64,000 nucleotides of DNA from Serratia grimesii NBRC 13537 (GCF_001590905.1 NZ_BCTT01000001.1:62001-126000), one strand, 5' to 3'. Counted from the first letter of the stretch, positions 35,421 to 44,804 are shown. Program-made: numbers and translations. The notes: a model not told the origin generated them from the sequence alone.

Positions 35421-36269
35421 ATGACATTTAAGCTGCGAGAAATGGGGGCGGCCGATGTGGTACCAGCCTATTCACTGTCGCAAAAAGTACAGTGGCCTCA
35501 TCGGCTTGAAGATTGGCAGCAGTCGTGGTCATTGGGGGCTGGGGTTATCGCTGAGGCTGACGGCGTGCTGGTCGGTTGTGCTCTGCGTTGGCTGTGGGGC
35601 GAGTATCGTGGCACGCTAGGATTGGTGATTGTGGCTGAGCAGCATCGCGGGAAAGGCATTGCCAGGGCGATGATGCAGAGATTGATGGCCCCGTTGGGCG
35701 ACTATCAGCTTCAACTGGTGGCAAGCGACCAAGGGAAACCGCTGTATCGGCAGTTGGGGTTTGTCGATAAGGGCCCCTTGGCGCAACACCAATACCGGGC
35801 GTTACCTGCGCGTAACACCGCGCCATTGCCTAAGGGGTTAAGCCTGCGTCCCGCATTACCGCAAGATATTCCCGTATTGAGTGCATTGGACTTTTCCGCC
35901 AGTGGTATGCAACGTCAGCCGCTGTTGGCCGCATTGTTGGCAAGTGCAGATCAAGCGTTGGTGCTGGAACGACAAGGTATTGTGGTGGGGTTTGCCCTGC
36001 GGCGTCGTTTTGGTTATGGCAGTATGATCGGCCCCGTCGTTGCACCTGAACTTGCGGGGGCCATAGCCCTGATTGATGCTTTGTGTCAGCCTTGCAGCGG
36101 CCAGTTCGTGCGGGTGGATACACCGCTGGACAGTGGTCTTAGCGAATGGTTGGTTGGGCGGGGGTTGCCCTGTATTGATACACCCACCATCATGGTCAGA
36201 GGCGAGTCTTATAGACCGAATTACGATTTTGCACAGACGTTTGCATTGGTTTCGCAAGCGCTGTCATAA
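35421..36269 (+). CDS. GNAT N-acetyltransferase with two acetyltransferase-like domains
   Basis: A 282-residue protein. The N-terminal GNAT domain (about 1-130) has the acetyl-CoA motif EQHRGKGIARAMMQRL. The C-terminal half resembles Acetyltransf_18, with LVLERQGIVVGFALRR and FVRVDTPLDSGL. Substrate is unknown. The ATG at 35421 is nine bases from AGGAG; an ATG at 35412 is too close to it. Confidence 0.82.
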   Translation: MTFKLREMGAADVVPAYSLSQKVQWPHRLEDWQQSWSLGAGVIAEADGVLVGCALRWLWGEYRGTLGLVIVAEQHRGKGIARAMMQRLMAPLGDYQLQLVASDQGKPLYRQLGFVDKGPLAQHQYRALPARNTAPLPKGLSLRPALPQDIPVLSALDFSASGMQRQPLLAALLASADQALVLERQGIVVGFALRRRFGYGSMIGPVVAPELAGAIALIDALCQPCSGQFVRVDTPLDSGLSEWLVGRGLPCIDTPTIMVRGESYRPNYDFAQTFALVSQALS

Positions 36270-36312
36270 AATTGAAAATCAGTGGTTCATGGCAGTGCAT
36301 TGCCAGATGCAT

Positions 36313-36329
36313 TGCCCAAATGTTGTGCA
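36313..36329. promoter_or_regulatory. Candidate NtrC enhancer upstream of rpiR-ddp
   Basis: Read on the minus strand TGCACAACATTTGGGCA matches the NtrC consensus TGCACCAAAATGGTGCA at 12 of 17 positions with correct arm spacing. It lies about 120-140 bases upstream of the start point predicted for the sigma-54 site at 36428-36443, a normal enhancer distance. Confidence 0.45.
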
Positions 36330-36427
36330 ATAGTTATCAACTGATGACTATGTTGTAACCGTTGGCGCTGCTGTTCCTGCACCGCTGTACGCCGCCGCGC
36401 GAGAATTATTCCCCAGCTGTTCGCAAT

Positions 36428-36443
36428 TGGCACAGGCCATGCA
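36428..36443 (+). promoter_or_regulatory. Sigma-54 promoter candidate of the rpiR-ddpXABCDF operon
   Basis: TGGCACAGGCCATGCA has a perfect TGGCAC (-24) and a TGC (-12) with GG and GC ten bases apart. Start would be near 36454, leaving a leader of about 63 bases before the rpiR ATG. The E. coli ddp operon belongs to the NtrC/RpoN regulon, which supports this call. Confidence 0.65.
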
Positions 36444-36516
36444 TTGTCATCATCAGTCTTTGTTATCTTAGTAACAAAGGGTGGCGTGATGACAACTCAA
36501 CAACAGCGGGCGAACT

Positions 36517-37389
36517 ATGGCAGAGCATCCAGATGTAATCGCACAAATCGAAGCGTCCTTTGCAGTACAGACCCCGACCGGAAAACGTATTGCCGGATAT
36601 CTGCTGGCCAATTTGGCACAGGTGCCGTTTGAAACCGCCGACAGTATCGCTCGCAGCACAGCCACCAGCGGCATTTCAGTCGGACGCTATCTACGCAGTC
36701 TGGGTTACCGCAATCTTGACGATTTTAAACGCACGCTGCGTGAACAGGGTACGGCGCTGTATCAACCTTGGGGTGTGACCGATCGCCTGGGCGCTTATCG
36801 CCAACGACGCGAACAGTCACAGCCGCAAAAACTGCGCCAGTCGCTAACGCTGGAGCTTGAAGCGATCGAGCATGTGTATCAATTAGCCGGTGGTGATGCT
36901 TTTGCCTTGGTCAGTCGACAGTTGGCGCAGGCGGAAGCGGTGTTTGTGGTCGGTATTCAGTCCACACGTGGCATTGCCAACGCCTTCTACAGCCATCTGG
37001 AATACCTGCGGCCCAAGGTTTACTACGCCGATGGACTGTCTGGTACCTACGTAGAGTCACTCAATTCAGAATTCAATTCACCGTATCTGGTGCTGACCGA
37101 TACCCGTGCCTATTCAACTATCGCTCAGAAATACTGTCAGGCGGCCTGCGCGCGTGGGCTGCGGCTGGCACTGATTACCGATATTTACTGCCCCTGGGCA
37201 CGAGATTATCCCATTGACCTGTTGCAGGTGAAGACTGACACCGGCCAATTTTGGGATTCATTGGCACCGCTGAGCTGCTTGTTCAACCTGCTGCTGTCCT
37301 CCGTGCTGGAACAAGGGGGGGCGGCGGTAGAACAACGACTGGCGAATAACCGCATCCTGCAAAAAGAATTGGGGCAATTTGAATCTTAA
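36517..37389 (+). CDS. RpiR/MurR-family regulator of the ddp operon
   Basis: A 290-residue protein. The N-terminal HTH_6 domain (about 1-80, with PFETADSIARSTATSGISVGRYL) is followed by a SIS sugar-isomerase-like domain (about 125-260, VFVVGIQSTRGIANAFYSHLEYLRPKVYY). RpiR proteins sense phosphosugars or cell-wall fragments. It lies directly before ddpX, 18 bases apart, so it is probably cotranscribed and a specific regulator. The ribosome site is weak, and a small overlapping ORF starting at 36489 could affect its translation. Confidence 0.85.
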   Translation: MAEHPDVIAQIEASFAVQTPTGKRIAGYLLANLAQVPFETADSIARSTATSGISVGRYLRSLGYRNLDDFKRTLREQGTALYQPWGVTDRLGAYRQRREQSQPQKLRQSLTLELEAIEHVYQLAGGDAFALVSRQLAQAEAVFVVGIQSTRGIANAFYSHLEYLRPKVYYADGLSGTYVESLNSEFNSPYLVLTDTRAYSTIAQKYCQAACARGLRLALITDIYCPWARDYPIDLLQVKTDTGQFWDSLAPLSCLFNLLLSSVLEQGGAAVEQRLANNRILQKELGQFES

Positions 37390-37407
37390 TCGCTATGGGA
37401 AAATGCA

Positions 37408-37971
37408 ATGAGTGACAATGTAACGTTAATCGATCTGGCAGCCACATTCCCCGACTTGCCGATTGATCTTAAATACGCCACCACGGATAACCTGACCGGT
37501 CGGGCGATCTACCGTGAAAGCCGCTGCTTGCTGCATCCTGATGCAGTGAAGGGGTTACGGCGCTGCTTATTGGCTACACGTCTGGCCGGTTTTTCTCTAC
37601 AAGTGTTTGATGCTTATCGACCGCAGCAGGCGCAGGCACTGTTGTGGCTGGCATGTCCCGATCCACAGTATGTCACCAGCACACAAACCGGTTCACATCA
37701 CAGCCGCGGTGTTGCGATCGATGTGACGTTGCTGGACACCAACGGTGTAGCGCTGGATATGGGCACTGGATTTGATGAGATGAGCGAACGTTCTCACCCG
37801 TTCTACCCTGACTTCTCTCCGGAGGTGCAACGCAATCGGCTGCTGCTGAATGCGGTGATGGCCGCCGGAGGTTTTCGCGGCATTGCCAGTGAATGGTGGC
37901 ATTTTGAACTGCCTAACGCCGGTGATTACCCGCTGCTGGCCGATCAATTCGGCTGTTTTTCTTACGACTAA
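37408..37971 (+). CDS. ddpX: D-alanyl-D-alanine dipeptidase
   Basis: A 187-residue VanX-type zinc peptidase (family M15D). Zinc ligands are visible in GSHHSRGVAIDV (SxHxxGxAxD) and the catalytic and zinc-binding pair in SEWWHFEL (ExxWH). It cleaves free D-Ala-D-Ala from cell-wall turnover into alanine used as carbon and nitrogen. In E. coli the same gene is first in ddpXABCDF. No vancomycin-resistance role is suggested by the context. Confidence 0.92.
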   Translation: MSDNVTLIDLAATFPDLPIDLKYATTDNLTGRAIYRESRCLLHPDAVKGLRRCLLATRLAGFSLQVFDAYRPQQAQALLWLACPDPQYVTSTQTGSHHSRGVAIDVTLLDTNGVALDMGTGFDEMSERSHPFYPDFSPEVQRNRLLLNAVMAAGGFRGIASEWWHFELPNAGDYPLLADQFGCFSYD

Positions 37972-38006
37972 AACAACACACATTCAACGCATCAGGAGCT
38001 TTGTTT

Positions 38007-39557
38007 ATGAATAAGATCAAATACGCCGCTCTGGCGGCTGCAGTGACGTTGGGCATGGTAGTCATGGGCCAGGCGCAGGCAGCGGTACCTAAAGACATGC
38101 TGGTGATTGGCAAGGCGGCCGACCCGCAAACGCTGGATCCGGCGGTGACGATTGATAACAACGATTGGACGGTAACTTACCCAGCTTACCAACGGCTGGT
38201 GCAGTACAAAACCGAGGGCGGTAAAGGCTCGACTCAGGTTGAAGGCGAACTGGCAGAAAGCTGGACGGCTTCAGACGATCAACTCGTCTGGACCTTTAAA
38301 CTTAAACCGGGCAACAAGTTTGATGACGGTTCGGATGTCAATGCCGATGCTGTGAAATGGTCGTTTGAGCGCCTGATGAAGATTGGTCAGGGGCCGTCCG
38401 AAGCCTTCCCGAAAGACTTGCAGGTTACGGCGGTGGATCCGCTAACCGTGCGGTTCACCCTGAAAACTCCGTTTGCGCCATTCCTGTACACCTTAGCCAA
38501 CGACGGGGCCGGTATTGTTAACCCGGCCATTGCCAAGGCTAATCCGGCCGATGAAGGTAAAGCCTGGTTATCGAATCACAGTGCAGGTTCCGGCCCGTAC
38601 AAGCTAGATCGCTGGCAGAAGGGACAACAACTGGTATTGGTGCCGAACCCTCATTACAACGGAGCCAAACCGGCGTTTAAGCGTGTGACGGTCAAAATTA
38701 TCGGTGAAAGTGCCACCCGTCGTTTGCAACTGACACGCGGCGATCTGGATATTGCCGAATCACTGCCGATCGATCAGCTCACTGCGTTGAAGAGCGAAAA
38801 TAAGGTAGCGGTAAACGAATATCCGTCATTGCGGGTGACGTATTTATATCTCAACAACGGCAAAGCACCGCTGAATCAGGTGGATCTGCGCCGTGCCATC
38901 TCTTACGCGGTGGATTATCAGGGCATGGTGAAGGGGATTCTCGGCGGTAACGGCAAACAAATGCGTGGCCCGATCCCGGAAGGTATGTGGGGCTACGATG
39001 CTACCGCGCAACAGTACAGCCAAGATGCAGACAAGGCCAAAGCAGCGCTGGCGGCGGTGAAGGATAAACCCGCGTCGCTTAACTTCTTGTATTCGGTCAG
39101 CGATCCTAACTGGGAGGCGATTGCGCTTTCGGTACAAGCCAGCCTGGCGACAGTGGGCATCAACGTCAAGCTAGAGAAATTGGCGAACGCCACCATGCGT
39201 GATCGCATCGGTCAGGGTAATTACGATATCGCGATAGGCAACTGGAGCCCAGACTTTGCCGACCCCTACATGTTCATGAACTACTGGTTCGAGTCCGACA
39301 AGAAAGGGCTACCCGGAAACCGTTCGTTCTACAGCGATCCGCAGGTCGATGCACTGTTGAAGAAAGCGGTATCGGTGTCCGATCAACAGATACGTACTGC
39401 TGATTATCAGGCGGCGCAGAAAATCGTTATTGACCAGGCGGCTTATGTCTATTTGTTCCAGAAAAACTATCAGGTAGCGATGAACAAAGAAGTTAAGGGC
39501 TTTGTATATAACCCAATGCTGGAGCAGGTATTCAACGTTGGGCAGATGAGCAAGTAA
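38007..39557 (+). CDS. ddpA: D-Ala-D-Ala ABC transporter, substrate-binding protein
   Basis: A 516-residue SBP_bac_5 (DppA/OppA type) protein with a Sec signal (KYAALAAAVTLGMVVMGQAQA). Family blocks include ADPQTLDPA and GWSFERL-like WSFERLMK. It captures dipeptide in the periplasm and hands it to DdpB/C. Start ATG at 38007 has AGGAG upstream; a TTG two codons earlier is not preferred. It follows ddpX by 35 bases. Confidence 0.9.
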   Translation: MNKIKYAALAAAVTLGMVVMGQAQAAVPKDMLVIGKAADPQTLDPAVTIDNNDWTVTYPAYQRLVQYKTEGGKGSTQVEGELAESWTASDDQLVWTFKLKPGNKFDDGSDVNADAVKWSFERLMKIGQGPSEAFPKDLQVTAVDPLTVRFTLKTPFAPFLYTLANDGAGIVNPAIAKANPADEGKAWLSNHSAGSGPYKLDRWQKGQQLVLVPNPHYNGAKPAFKRVTVKIIGESATRRLQLTRGDLDIAESLPIDQLTALKSENKVAVNEYPSLRVTYLYLNNGKAPLNQVDLRRAISYAVDYQGMVKGILGGNGKQMRGPIPEGMWGYDATAQQYSQDADKAKAALAAVKDKPASLNFLYSVSDPNWEAIALSVQASLATVGINVKLEKLANATMRDRIGQGNYDIAIGNWSPDFADPYMFMNYWFESDKKGLPGNRSFYSDPQVDALLKKAVSVSDQQIRTADYQAAQKIVIDQAAYVYLFQKNYQVAMNKEVKGFVYNPMLEQVFNVGQMSK

Positions 39558-39605
39558 TATTCTTCGGGCAGCCGTTTGGCTGCCCATGCACCATGGGAAA
39601 TCGCT

Positions 39606-40622
39606 ATGAACGTTTGGAGCCTTATCCGTCAGCGTTGCTGGGGACTGGTGCTGGTGATGTTCGGGGTGTGCGTGATCACCTTTACCATCTCACACTTGAT
39701 TCCCGGCGATCCGGCACGGCTGTTGGCCGGTGATCGGGCCAGTGAGGAAATCGTCCAGCACATTCGCCAGCAACTCGGGCTAGATCAGCCGTTATATGTG
39801 CAATTTGGCCGCTATGTGCTGGATCTGCTGCATGGCGATCTGGGGACATCTATCCGCACCGGGCGGCCGGTATTAGAGGATTTACGTGCCTTCTTTCCCG
39901 CTACATTAGAGTTGGCTTTTTGCGCGTTGCTGCTGGCGATCGCGTTGGGGGTTCCGCTCGGCGTGGTGTCGGCAGTTTACCGTAATAAATGGCCCGACCA
40001 TTTGGTACGGCTAATGTCGGTGACCGGCATATCTACCCCGGCTTTCTGGTTGGGGCTAGGGGTAATCATTTTATTTTACGGCCAACTCAATCTGTTGCCC
40101 GGCGGCGGCAGGCTGGACGACTGGCTAGACCCACCCACGCATATCACCGGCTTTTATCTGCTTGATTCATTGCTGACCGGCAATGGCGAAGCGTTTTGGA
40201 ACAGTCTGAGACATCTGATTTTGCCAGCACTGACCTTGGCGTTCGTACACCTCGGCGTGGTGGCGCGGCAAATCCGCTCGGCAATGCTTGAACAGTTGGG
40301 GGAAGACTACATCCGTACCGCGCGTGCCAATGGCCTCTCACACTGGCGGGTGGTGCTGGGCCATGCTTTGCCGAATGCGTTGATCCCTTCGGTAACGGTG
40401 TTAGGGCTGGCGCTGGGAGACTTGTTGTACGGCGCGGTGCTGACTGAAACGGTATTTGCCTGGCCAGGTATGGGGGCTTACGTCGTGGACTCCATTCAGG
40501 CATTGGACTTCCCTGCGGTGATGGGCTTTGCCGTTGTGGTGTCCTTTGCCTATGTAATGGTCAATTTGATCGTCGATCTGCTCTATCTGTGGATCGACCC
40601 GCGAATGGGGCGCGAGGGATAA
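39606..40622 (+). CDS. ddpB: Dipeptide ABC transporter permease
   Basis: A 338-residue permease of the DppB class with about six membrane segments. It has the SHLIPGDPARLLAGDRA opening, a TPAFWLGLGVIILF segment and the EAA coupling loop EDYIRTARANGLS. It pairs with the DdpC permease. Its stop TAA overlaps the next start (TAATG). Confidence 0.9.
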   Translation: MNVWSLIRQRCWGLVLVMFGVCVITFTISHLIPGDPARLLAGDRASEEIVQHIRQQLGLDQPLYVQFGRYVLDLLHGDLGTSIRTGRPVLEDLRAFFPATLELAFCALLLAIALGVPLGVVSAVYRNKWPDHLVRLMSVTGISTPAFWLGLGVIILFYGQLNLLPGGGRLDDWLDPPTHITGFYLLDSLLTGNGEAFWNSLRHLILPALTLAFVHLGVVARQIRSAMLEQLGEDYIRTARANGLSHWRVVLGHALPNALIPSVTVLGLALGDLLYGAVLTETVFAWPGMGAYVVDSIQALDFPAVMGFAVVVSFAYVMVNLIVDLLYLWIDPRMGREG

Positions 40623-41515
40623 TGACGATGACTCAAATCGAACAACCGCCCGTGGCGGAAGTGCCGTTGCGTTTTGTCAGCCTGCGTCGTGCCTGGTACC
40701 GGGTACGTCGCAGTCCGCTAACGCTGTTGGGGGCGGCCATCATGATTGCTGTACTGTTTCTGATGCTGTTTTCGCCGTGGCTGGCACCGCATAACCCAGA
40801 CGCTATCGATCTCACTGCACGGTTATTACCGCCTTCAGCAGAACACTGGTTCGGTACCGATGAGGTAGGCCGCGATCTGTTCAGTCGGGTGCTGGTTGGC
40901 AGTCGGCAGTCTGTGGCCGCCGGGTTGGCGGTTGTAGTGCTGGCGGGCGGTATTGGTTCATTGCTGGGCTGTTTTTCTGGTGTGATGGGGGGCACGGTGG
41001 ATGCGCTAATCATGCGTTGCATGGACATCATGTTGTCAGTGCCCTCGTTGGTGCTGACCATGGCATTGGCGGCGGCGCTGGGTCCCAGTCTGTTCAACGC
41101 CATGCTGGCGATTGCCGTGGTGCGCATCCCATTCTACGTCCGGTTGGCGCGCGGGCAGACATTGACGCTTCGCCATCAGGCCTATATGCAAGCGGCACGT
41201 ACCTTTGGCGCCTCACGCTGGCACCTGATCAGTTGGCACGTACTGCGTAATGTGATGCCACCGCTGGTGGTGCAGGCATCATTGGATATTGGCACCGCGA
41301 TTCTGATGGCGGCCACACTGGGCTTCATCGGCCTGGGTGCGCAGCAGCCAACCGCCGAGTGGGGCGCGATGGTGGCCAATGGCCGGAACTATGTACTCGA
41401 CCAATGGTGGTATTCGGCGTTCCCCGGGACGGCGATCCTGATCACCGCCACGGGGTTCAATCTCTTCGGCGATGGTCTGCGTGACCTGCTGGATCCTAAA
41501 ACCCGGGGGCGTTGA
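40622..41515 (+). CDS. ddpC: Dipeptide ABC transporter permease
   Basis: A 297-residue DppC-type permease. After a cytoplasmic N terminus come a membrane segment, WFGTDEVGRDLFSRVL and the EAA loop with YMQAARTFGASRWHL. The ATG at 40622 overlaps the ddpB stop; a second ATG two codons later is possible. Its stop in turn overlaps the ddpD start. Confidence 0.9.
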   Translation: MTMTQIEQPPVAEVPLRFVSLRRAWYRVRRSPLTLLGAAIMIAVLFLMLFSPWLAPHNPDAIDLTARLLPPSAEHWFGTDEVGRDLFSRVLVGSRQSVAAGLAVVVLAGGIGSLLGCFSGVMGGTVDALIMRCMDIMLSVPSLVLTMALAAALGPSLFNAMLAIAVVRIPFYVRLARGQTLTLRHQAYMQAARTFGASRWHLISWHVLRNVMPPLVVQASLDIGTAILMAATLGFIGLGAQQPTAEWGAMVANGRNYVLDQWWYSAFPGTAILITATGFNLFGDGLRDLLDPKTRGR

Positions 41516-42519
41516 TGAGTGAAGCTACCGTTTTATCTATTGATGAGTTGCAACTGGAATTCCCGGTTTACGGCGGCAGTATCAAAGCGCTTAACCGTGT
41601 GTCGCTGCAGGTGAAGGCTGGCGAAATTGTTGGCGTGGTCGGTGAGTCTGGTTCCGGCAAGTCGGTGACGGCGATGATGACGTTGCGTCTGTTGGCTGAG
41701 GACGGCTACAGCGTTACCGGCGGCTCGCTGGAAATGTTGGGCACTGACGTGCTTAACGCCAGTGAACAGCAAATGCGCCAACTGCGTGGCGCACGGGTGT
41801 CGATGATTTTTCAGGAGCCGATGAGTGCGCTAAACCCAACGCGCAAGATTGGGCGGCAAATGTGTGAAGTGATCCGCCTGCATCAGCAGTTATCTTCGCA
41901 AGCAGCACGAAACAAGGCGATCCAACTGCTGCGTGAGATGCAAATTGCCGACGCGGAACGGGTGATGGAGCGCTACCCGTTTGAGTTGTCTGGTGGTATG
42001 CGCCAGCGAGTGTTGATCGCCATGGCGTTCTCTTGCGAACCGGAACTGATCATCGCCGATGAACCGACGACCGCACTGGATGTCACGGTACAGCGGCAGG
42101 TACTGCGTTTGCTGCAACAGAAAGCGCGTGCCAGCGGCACGGCGGTGCTGTTTATCACCCATGATATGGCCGTGGTATCGCAGCTGTGTGACCGGGTGTA
42201 CGTGATGTATGCCGGACACGTGATCGAAAGTGGTACCACGGCCAGGGTGATAGACAACCCCCATCATCCGTACTCTATCGGATTGTTGTTAGCCGCGCCG
42301 GAACGTGCCGAACCACGCAGTCTGTTACGCGCTATTCCTGGCACGGTGCCCAATCTTAGTGCGCTGCCGACTGGGTGCGCCTTCAGTAATCGCTGTAGTC
42401 ATGCTGACGCTCAGTGTCTGCAAACACCGCGGTTGATGCCATTAACGTCTGAACCCACCCAGCACGTGGCCTGTTGGCATCCGCAGTCTATTGATTTGGA
42501 GGGGCGAAATGAACGTTGA
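41515..42519 (+). CDS. ddpD: Dipeptide ABC transporter ATPase
   Basis: A 334-residue ATPase of the DppD/OppD type. Walker A is GESGSGKS, the signature is LSGGMRQR and Walker B is [14 protein letters not shown]-terminal cysteine-rich oligopeptide-transporter region ([14 protein letters not shown]) could bind an iron-sulphur cluster. It overlaps ddpF by eleven bases. Confidence 0.92.
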   Translation: MSEATVLSIDELQLEFPVYGGSIKALNRVSLQVKAGEIVGVVGESGSGKSVTAMMTLRLLAEDGYSVTGGSLEMLGTDVLNASEQQMRQLRGARVSMIFQEPMSALNPTRKIGRQMCEVIRLHQQLSSQAARNKAIQLLREMQIADAERVMERYPFELSGGMRQRVLIAMAFSCEPELIIADEPTTALDVTVQRQVLRLLQQKARASGTAVLFITHDMAVVSQLCDRVYVMYAGHVIESGTTARVIDNPHHPYSIGLLLAAPERAEPRSLLRAIPGTVPNLSALPTGCAFSNRCSHADAQCLQTPRLMPLTSEPTQHVACWHPQSIDLEGRNER

Positions 42520-43456
42520 AGCACTACTTGAGTTGCGCGATGTGCGTCTGCGTTTTCCTGCCAGTTATAACTGGCGTGGCAAACCGCAAGAGTATGTGCA
42601 TGCACTCAATGGGCTGGATCTCAATATCATGCGTGGCGAAACGCTGGGTATCGTCGGTGAATCCGGCTGTGGCAAAAGTACCTTAGCGCAGTTGCTGATG
42701 GGATTGTTAAAACCGAGTAGCGGCGAATTGCTGCGTGCACGCAACGAGGGTTCTTGGTTTGGCAGCGGTATGCAAATGGTGTTTCAGGATCCGCAGTCAT
42801 CGCTCGATCCACGCCTGCCGGTGTGGCGCATAATCACTGAGCCGGTTTACGTGCAGCAGCATAACAGTGTGGCACAGCGGCGATCACTGGCGGCGGAGTT
42901 GGCACAGCAGGTAGGCCTGCGGCCGGAGGCGATTGACCGATTGCCGCATGAATTTTCCGGTGGGCAACGCCAGCGTATCTCCATTGCGCGAGCGCTGTCT
43001 TCGCAGCCGGATATCATCGTGCTGGATGAACCGACCTCTGCGTTGGATATTTCGGTACAGGCGCAGATCCTCAATTTGCTGGTGGAATTGCAGCGCGAAC
43101 GCAATCTGACTTATGTGCTGATTTCGCACAACGTCTCGGTGATTCAGCACATGAGTGATCGTGTGGCCGTGATGTATCTGGGGCAAATCGTCGAACTGGG
43201 GCCGACCGCACAGGTACTGCGTCAACCGCAGCACCCCTACACACGGTTGTTGTTGGATTCGGTCCCGCGAGCAGGCCGTTCGCTGAGTGACAGCGCGATT
43301 GAAGACCGCAAGGGTGAGCTGCCGGGTAATCGCCAATTACCGCCAGGCTGTTTCTTCCGCGAGCGATGTCCGTATGCCGGTGAGGGGTGTCAACTGCCGC
43401 AAAGTTTACGGATTAATCTGGGGGGATCGGCGGTACGTTGCCATAAGGTGACATGA
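42509..43456 (+). CDS. ddpF: Dipeptide ABC transporter ATPase
   Basis: A 315-residue ATPase of the DppF type. Walker A is GESGCGKS, the signature FSGGQRQR and Walker B IIVLDEPTSALD. The cysteine motif CFFRERCPYAGEGC is at the C terminus. It is the last gene of the operon. The start is inside ddpD, 10 bases before its stop, indicating coupled translation. Confidence 0.92.
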   Translation: MNVEALLELRDVRLRFPASYNWRGKPQEYVHALNGLDLNIMRGETLGIVGESGCGKSTLAQLLMGLLKPSSGELLRARNEGSWFGSGMQMVFQDPQSSLDPRLPVWRIITEPVYVQQHNSVAQRRSLAAELAQQVGLRPEAIDRLPHEFSGGQRQRISIARALSSQPDIIVLDEPTSALDISVQAQILNLLVELQRERNLTYVLISHNVSVIQHMSDRVAVMYLGQIVELGPTAQVLRQPQHPYTRLLLDSVPRAGRSLSDSAIEDRKGELPGNRQLPPGCFFRERCPYAGEGCQLPQSLRINLGGSAVRCHKVT

Positions 43457-43475
43457 CGGGCATAGTGGTTCCATG

Positions 43476-43519
43476 CCATTCACAGCGCCCCCTATTAAAA
43501 TCTGGGGCACTGTGAATGG
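43476..43519. terminator. Long hairpin after ddpF
   Basis: CCATTCACAG pairs with CTGTGAATGG, and inside it GCCCC pairs with GGGGC. Convergent genes lie on both sides. No T-tract is seen, so it may be a terminator or a 3'-end stabiliser. Confidence 0.5.
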
Positions 43520-43554
43520 ATGGGTGTCAAACAGAGGCTCAACGTGAAACGCAA

Positions 43555-44241
43555 TCAGTTATTGGTTTCTTCATTCAATATGTAATAAGACACAGGAACA
43601 GTTTCCATCTTATTAGCTTTGTCGGTCGTCATCTTTCGTGCTAATGCGGCATCGACATTAATAAGCTGGCGGCCATCTTCATTGAACAACATTTTACTTA
43701 TTTCTTCGTCATTATACGTGGTGCATTGTTTATACACGTTGCGGAATAACGCATTGTAACCGTCGGAGAACTGCTTAATTTGTGCTATTTCGTTTGGCTT
43801 TAAATAGTCTTGCTTGATGTTTGACGCGGCAGCGGGGTGCAGCATAAAACTGGCGGCGGGCATGGCGAGCCTTTCTTTACCGGCACAATAGAACATAGTT
43901 GCCGCTGAACCAACAAACGCCGAGTTAATCGTGGTAATGGGTACCGGTGAGCTCTTGACTGCCTCATAAGCCATGTAGCCGCTGGACATATCACCGCCAC
44001 CGCTGTTGATATACAAATACAGATGTTTTAATTCTGGGTAGGTGGCGTTAATTTCATCGATGGAGGCAATCAGTTCGGTGACACTCTTTTCCGTGACATT
44101 GCCGACATACAGAATTTTGGCGGATTCGACGTTATTGTTTTTTATATTGCTCTTTTTGACGACAGATACGGTCGCAAAAGAGGTCGTTGAAAATACCGCT
44201 GCGCAGACAAGTGTTATTATTTTAAAGGTGTTTTTATGCAT
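43555..44241 (-). CDS. Exported ClpP-like serine protease domain protein
   Basis: A 228-residue protein. A signal peptide (TFKIITLVCAAVFSTTSFA) precedes a ClpP/crotonase-fold domain. The nucleophile elbow is SAFVGSAATMFYCAG, where Ser in GSAATM is the likely catalytic serine. The histidine is in SFMLHPAA and the aspartate is probably in VDAALARKMTTD. The YLYINSGGGDMSSGYMAYE strand matches the ClpP substrate groove. There is no ATPase partner in the periplasm, so it must act alone or with small substrates. Function is unknown. It is monocistronic and sits between the ddp operon and a cell-wall gene cluster. Confidence 0.75.
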   Translation of the reverse strand: MHKNTFKIITLVCAAVFSTTSFATVSVVKKSNIKNNNVESAKILYVGNVTEKSVTELIASIDEINATYPELKHLYLYINSGGGDMSSGYMAYEAVKSSPVPITTINSAFVGSAATMFYCAGKERLAMPAASFMLHPAAASNIKQDYLKPNEIAQIKQFSDGYNALFRNVYKQCTTYNDEEISKMLFNEDGRQLINVDAALARKMTTDKANKMETVPVSYYILNEETNN

Positions 44242-44433
44242 TTGAATATTCCTTATTCAATTAAGTCGTGCACTATTGTAAAGCGAGTTGGCGAACAGTT
44301 TTTGAATTAATTAGGTTGGTTTAGTGTTTATTTATCCCTACGAACAATACGGAAAGAATATAACATTGGCAACCGAGGCCAGTATTCACGACAGGCAAAG
44401 TGCAACGCACTCCACCTGTCTATCTATGCGGTT

Positions 44434-44715
44434 TCAGGGCATAGGCCAGTCGGTAGGGGTGTTGCTCACCACTTCGACATACATATCCCACGCGTTTGAC
44501 CAGAAATGCACAAATCCTTCCTGGCTGAAACTGATGCCCATCAGGCCCATAACAAACCAACAGGTGGTAAATAGCCCCAGACTACTGAACATAAATGCCA
44601 TACCGTTGCGGCTGGTCTTACGGCAAACGACATTTAGCTGACTGGCCAAAAACATCATAACAGCGCTCAGTAACTCCCAGCGCATCATAATAAAACCTGT
44701 GGCTATGGTACTCAT
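44434..44715 (-). CDS. Small membrane protein, unknown
   Basis: A 93-residue protein (counted from the ATG at 44713-44715). Two hydrophobic stretches are clear: about 14-33 (SAVMMFLASQLNVVC) and 45-65 (SSLGLFTTCWFVMGLMGISF). No domain is recognised. A perfect CRP core lies about 75 bases upstream. An in-frame start ten codons earlier is possible, but AAGG lies about 11 bases before the ATG used here. Confidence 0.55.
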   Translation of the reverse strand: MSTIATGFIMMRWELLSAVMMFLASQLNVVCRKTSRNGMAFMFSSLGLFTTCWFVMGLMGISFSQEGFVHFWSNAWDMYVEVVSNTPTDWPMP

Positions 44716-44788
44716 CGAACATGATCCTTGGTGAAAAAGCCGCACCCGGCGGTGCGTCGGGAAATCAGTGCGGGCAAGGGTAGGTTAG

Positions 44789-44804
44789 TGTGATATGCGT
44801 CACA
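44789..44804. promoter_or_regulatory. Perfect CRP core upstream of small membrane protein and PBP2-like gene
   Basis: TGTGATATGCGTCACA is a perfect TGTGA-N6-TCACA core. It lies about 75 bases from the small-protein start on the left and about 207 from the PBP2-like start on the right. The 44716-45010 gap has no other element I can name. Confidence 0.65.

Noticed and set aside
36489-36632. Small ORF overlapping the start of the rpiR gene
   Set aside because: It reads in another frame with atypical composition; at most a leader, so not annotated as a gene.
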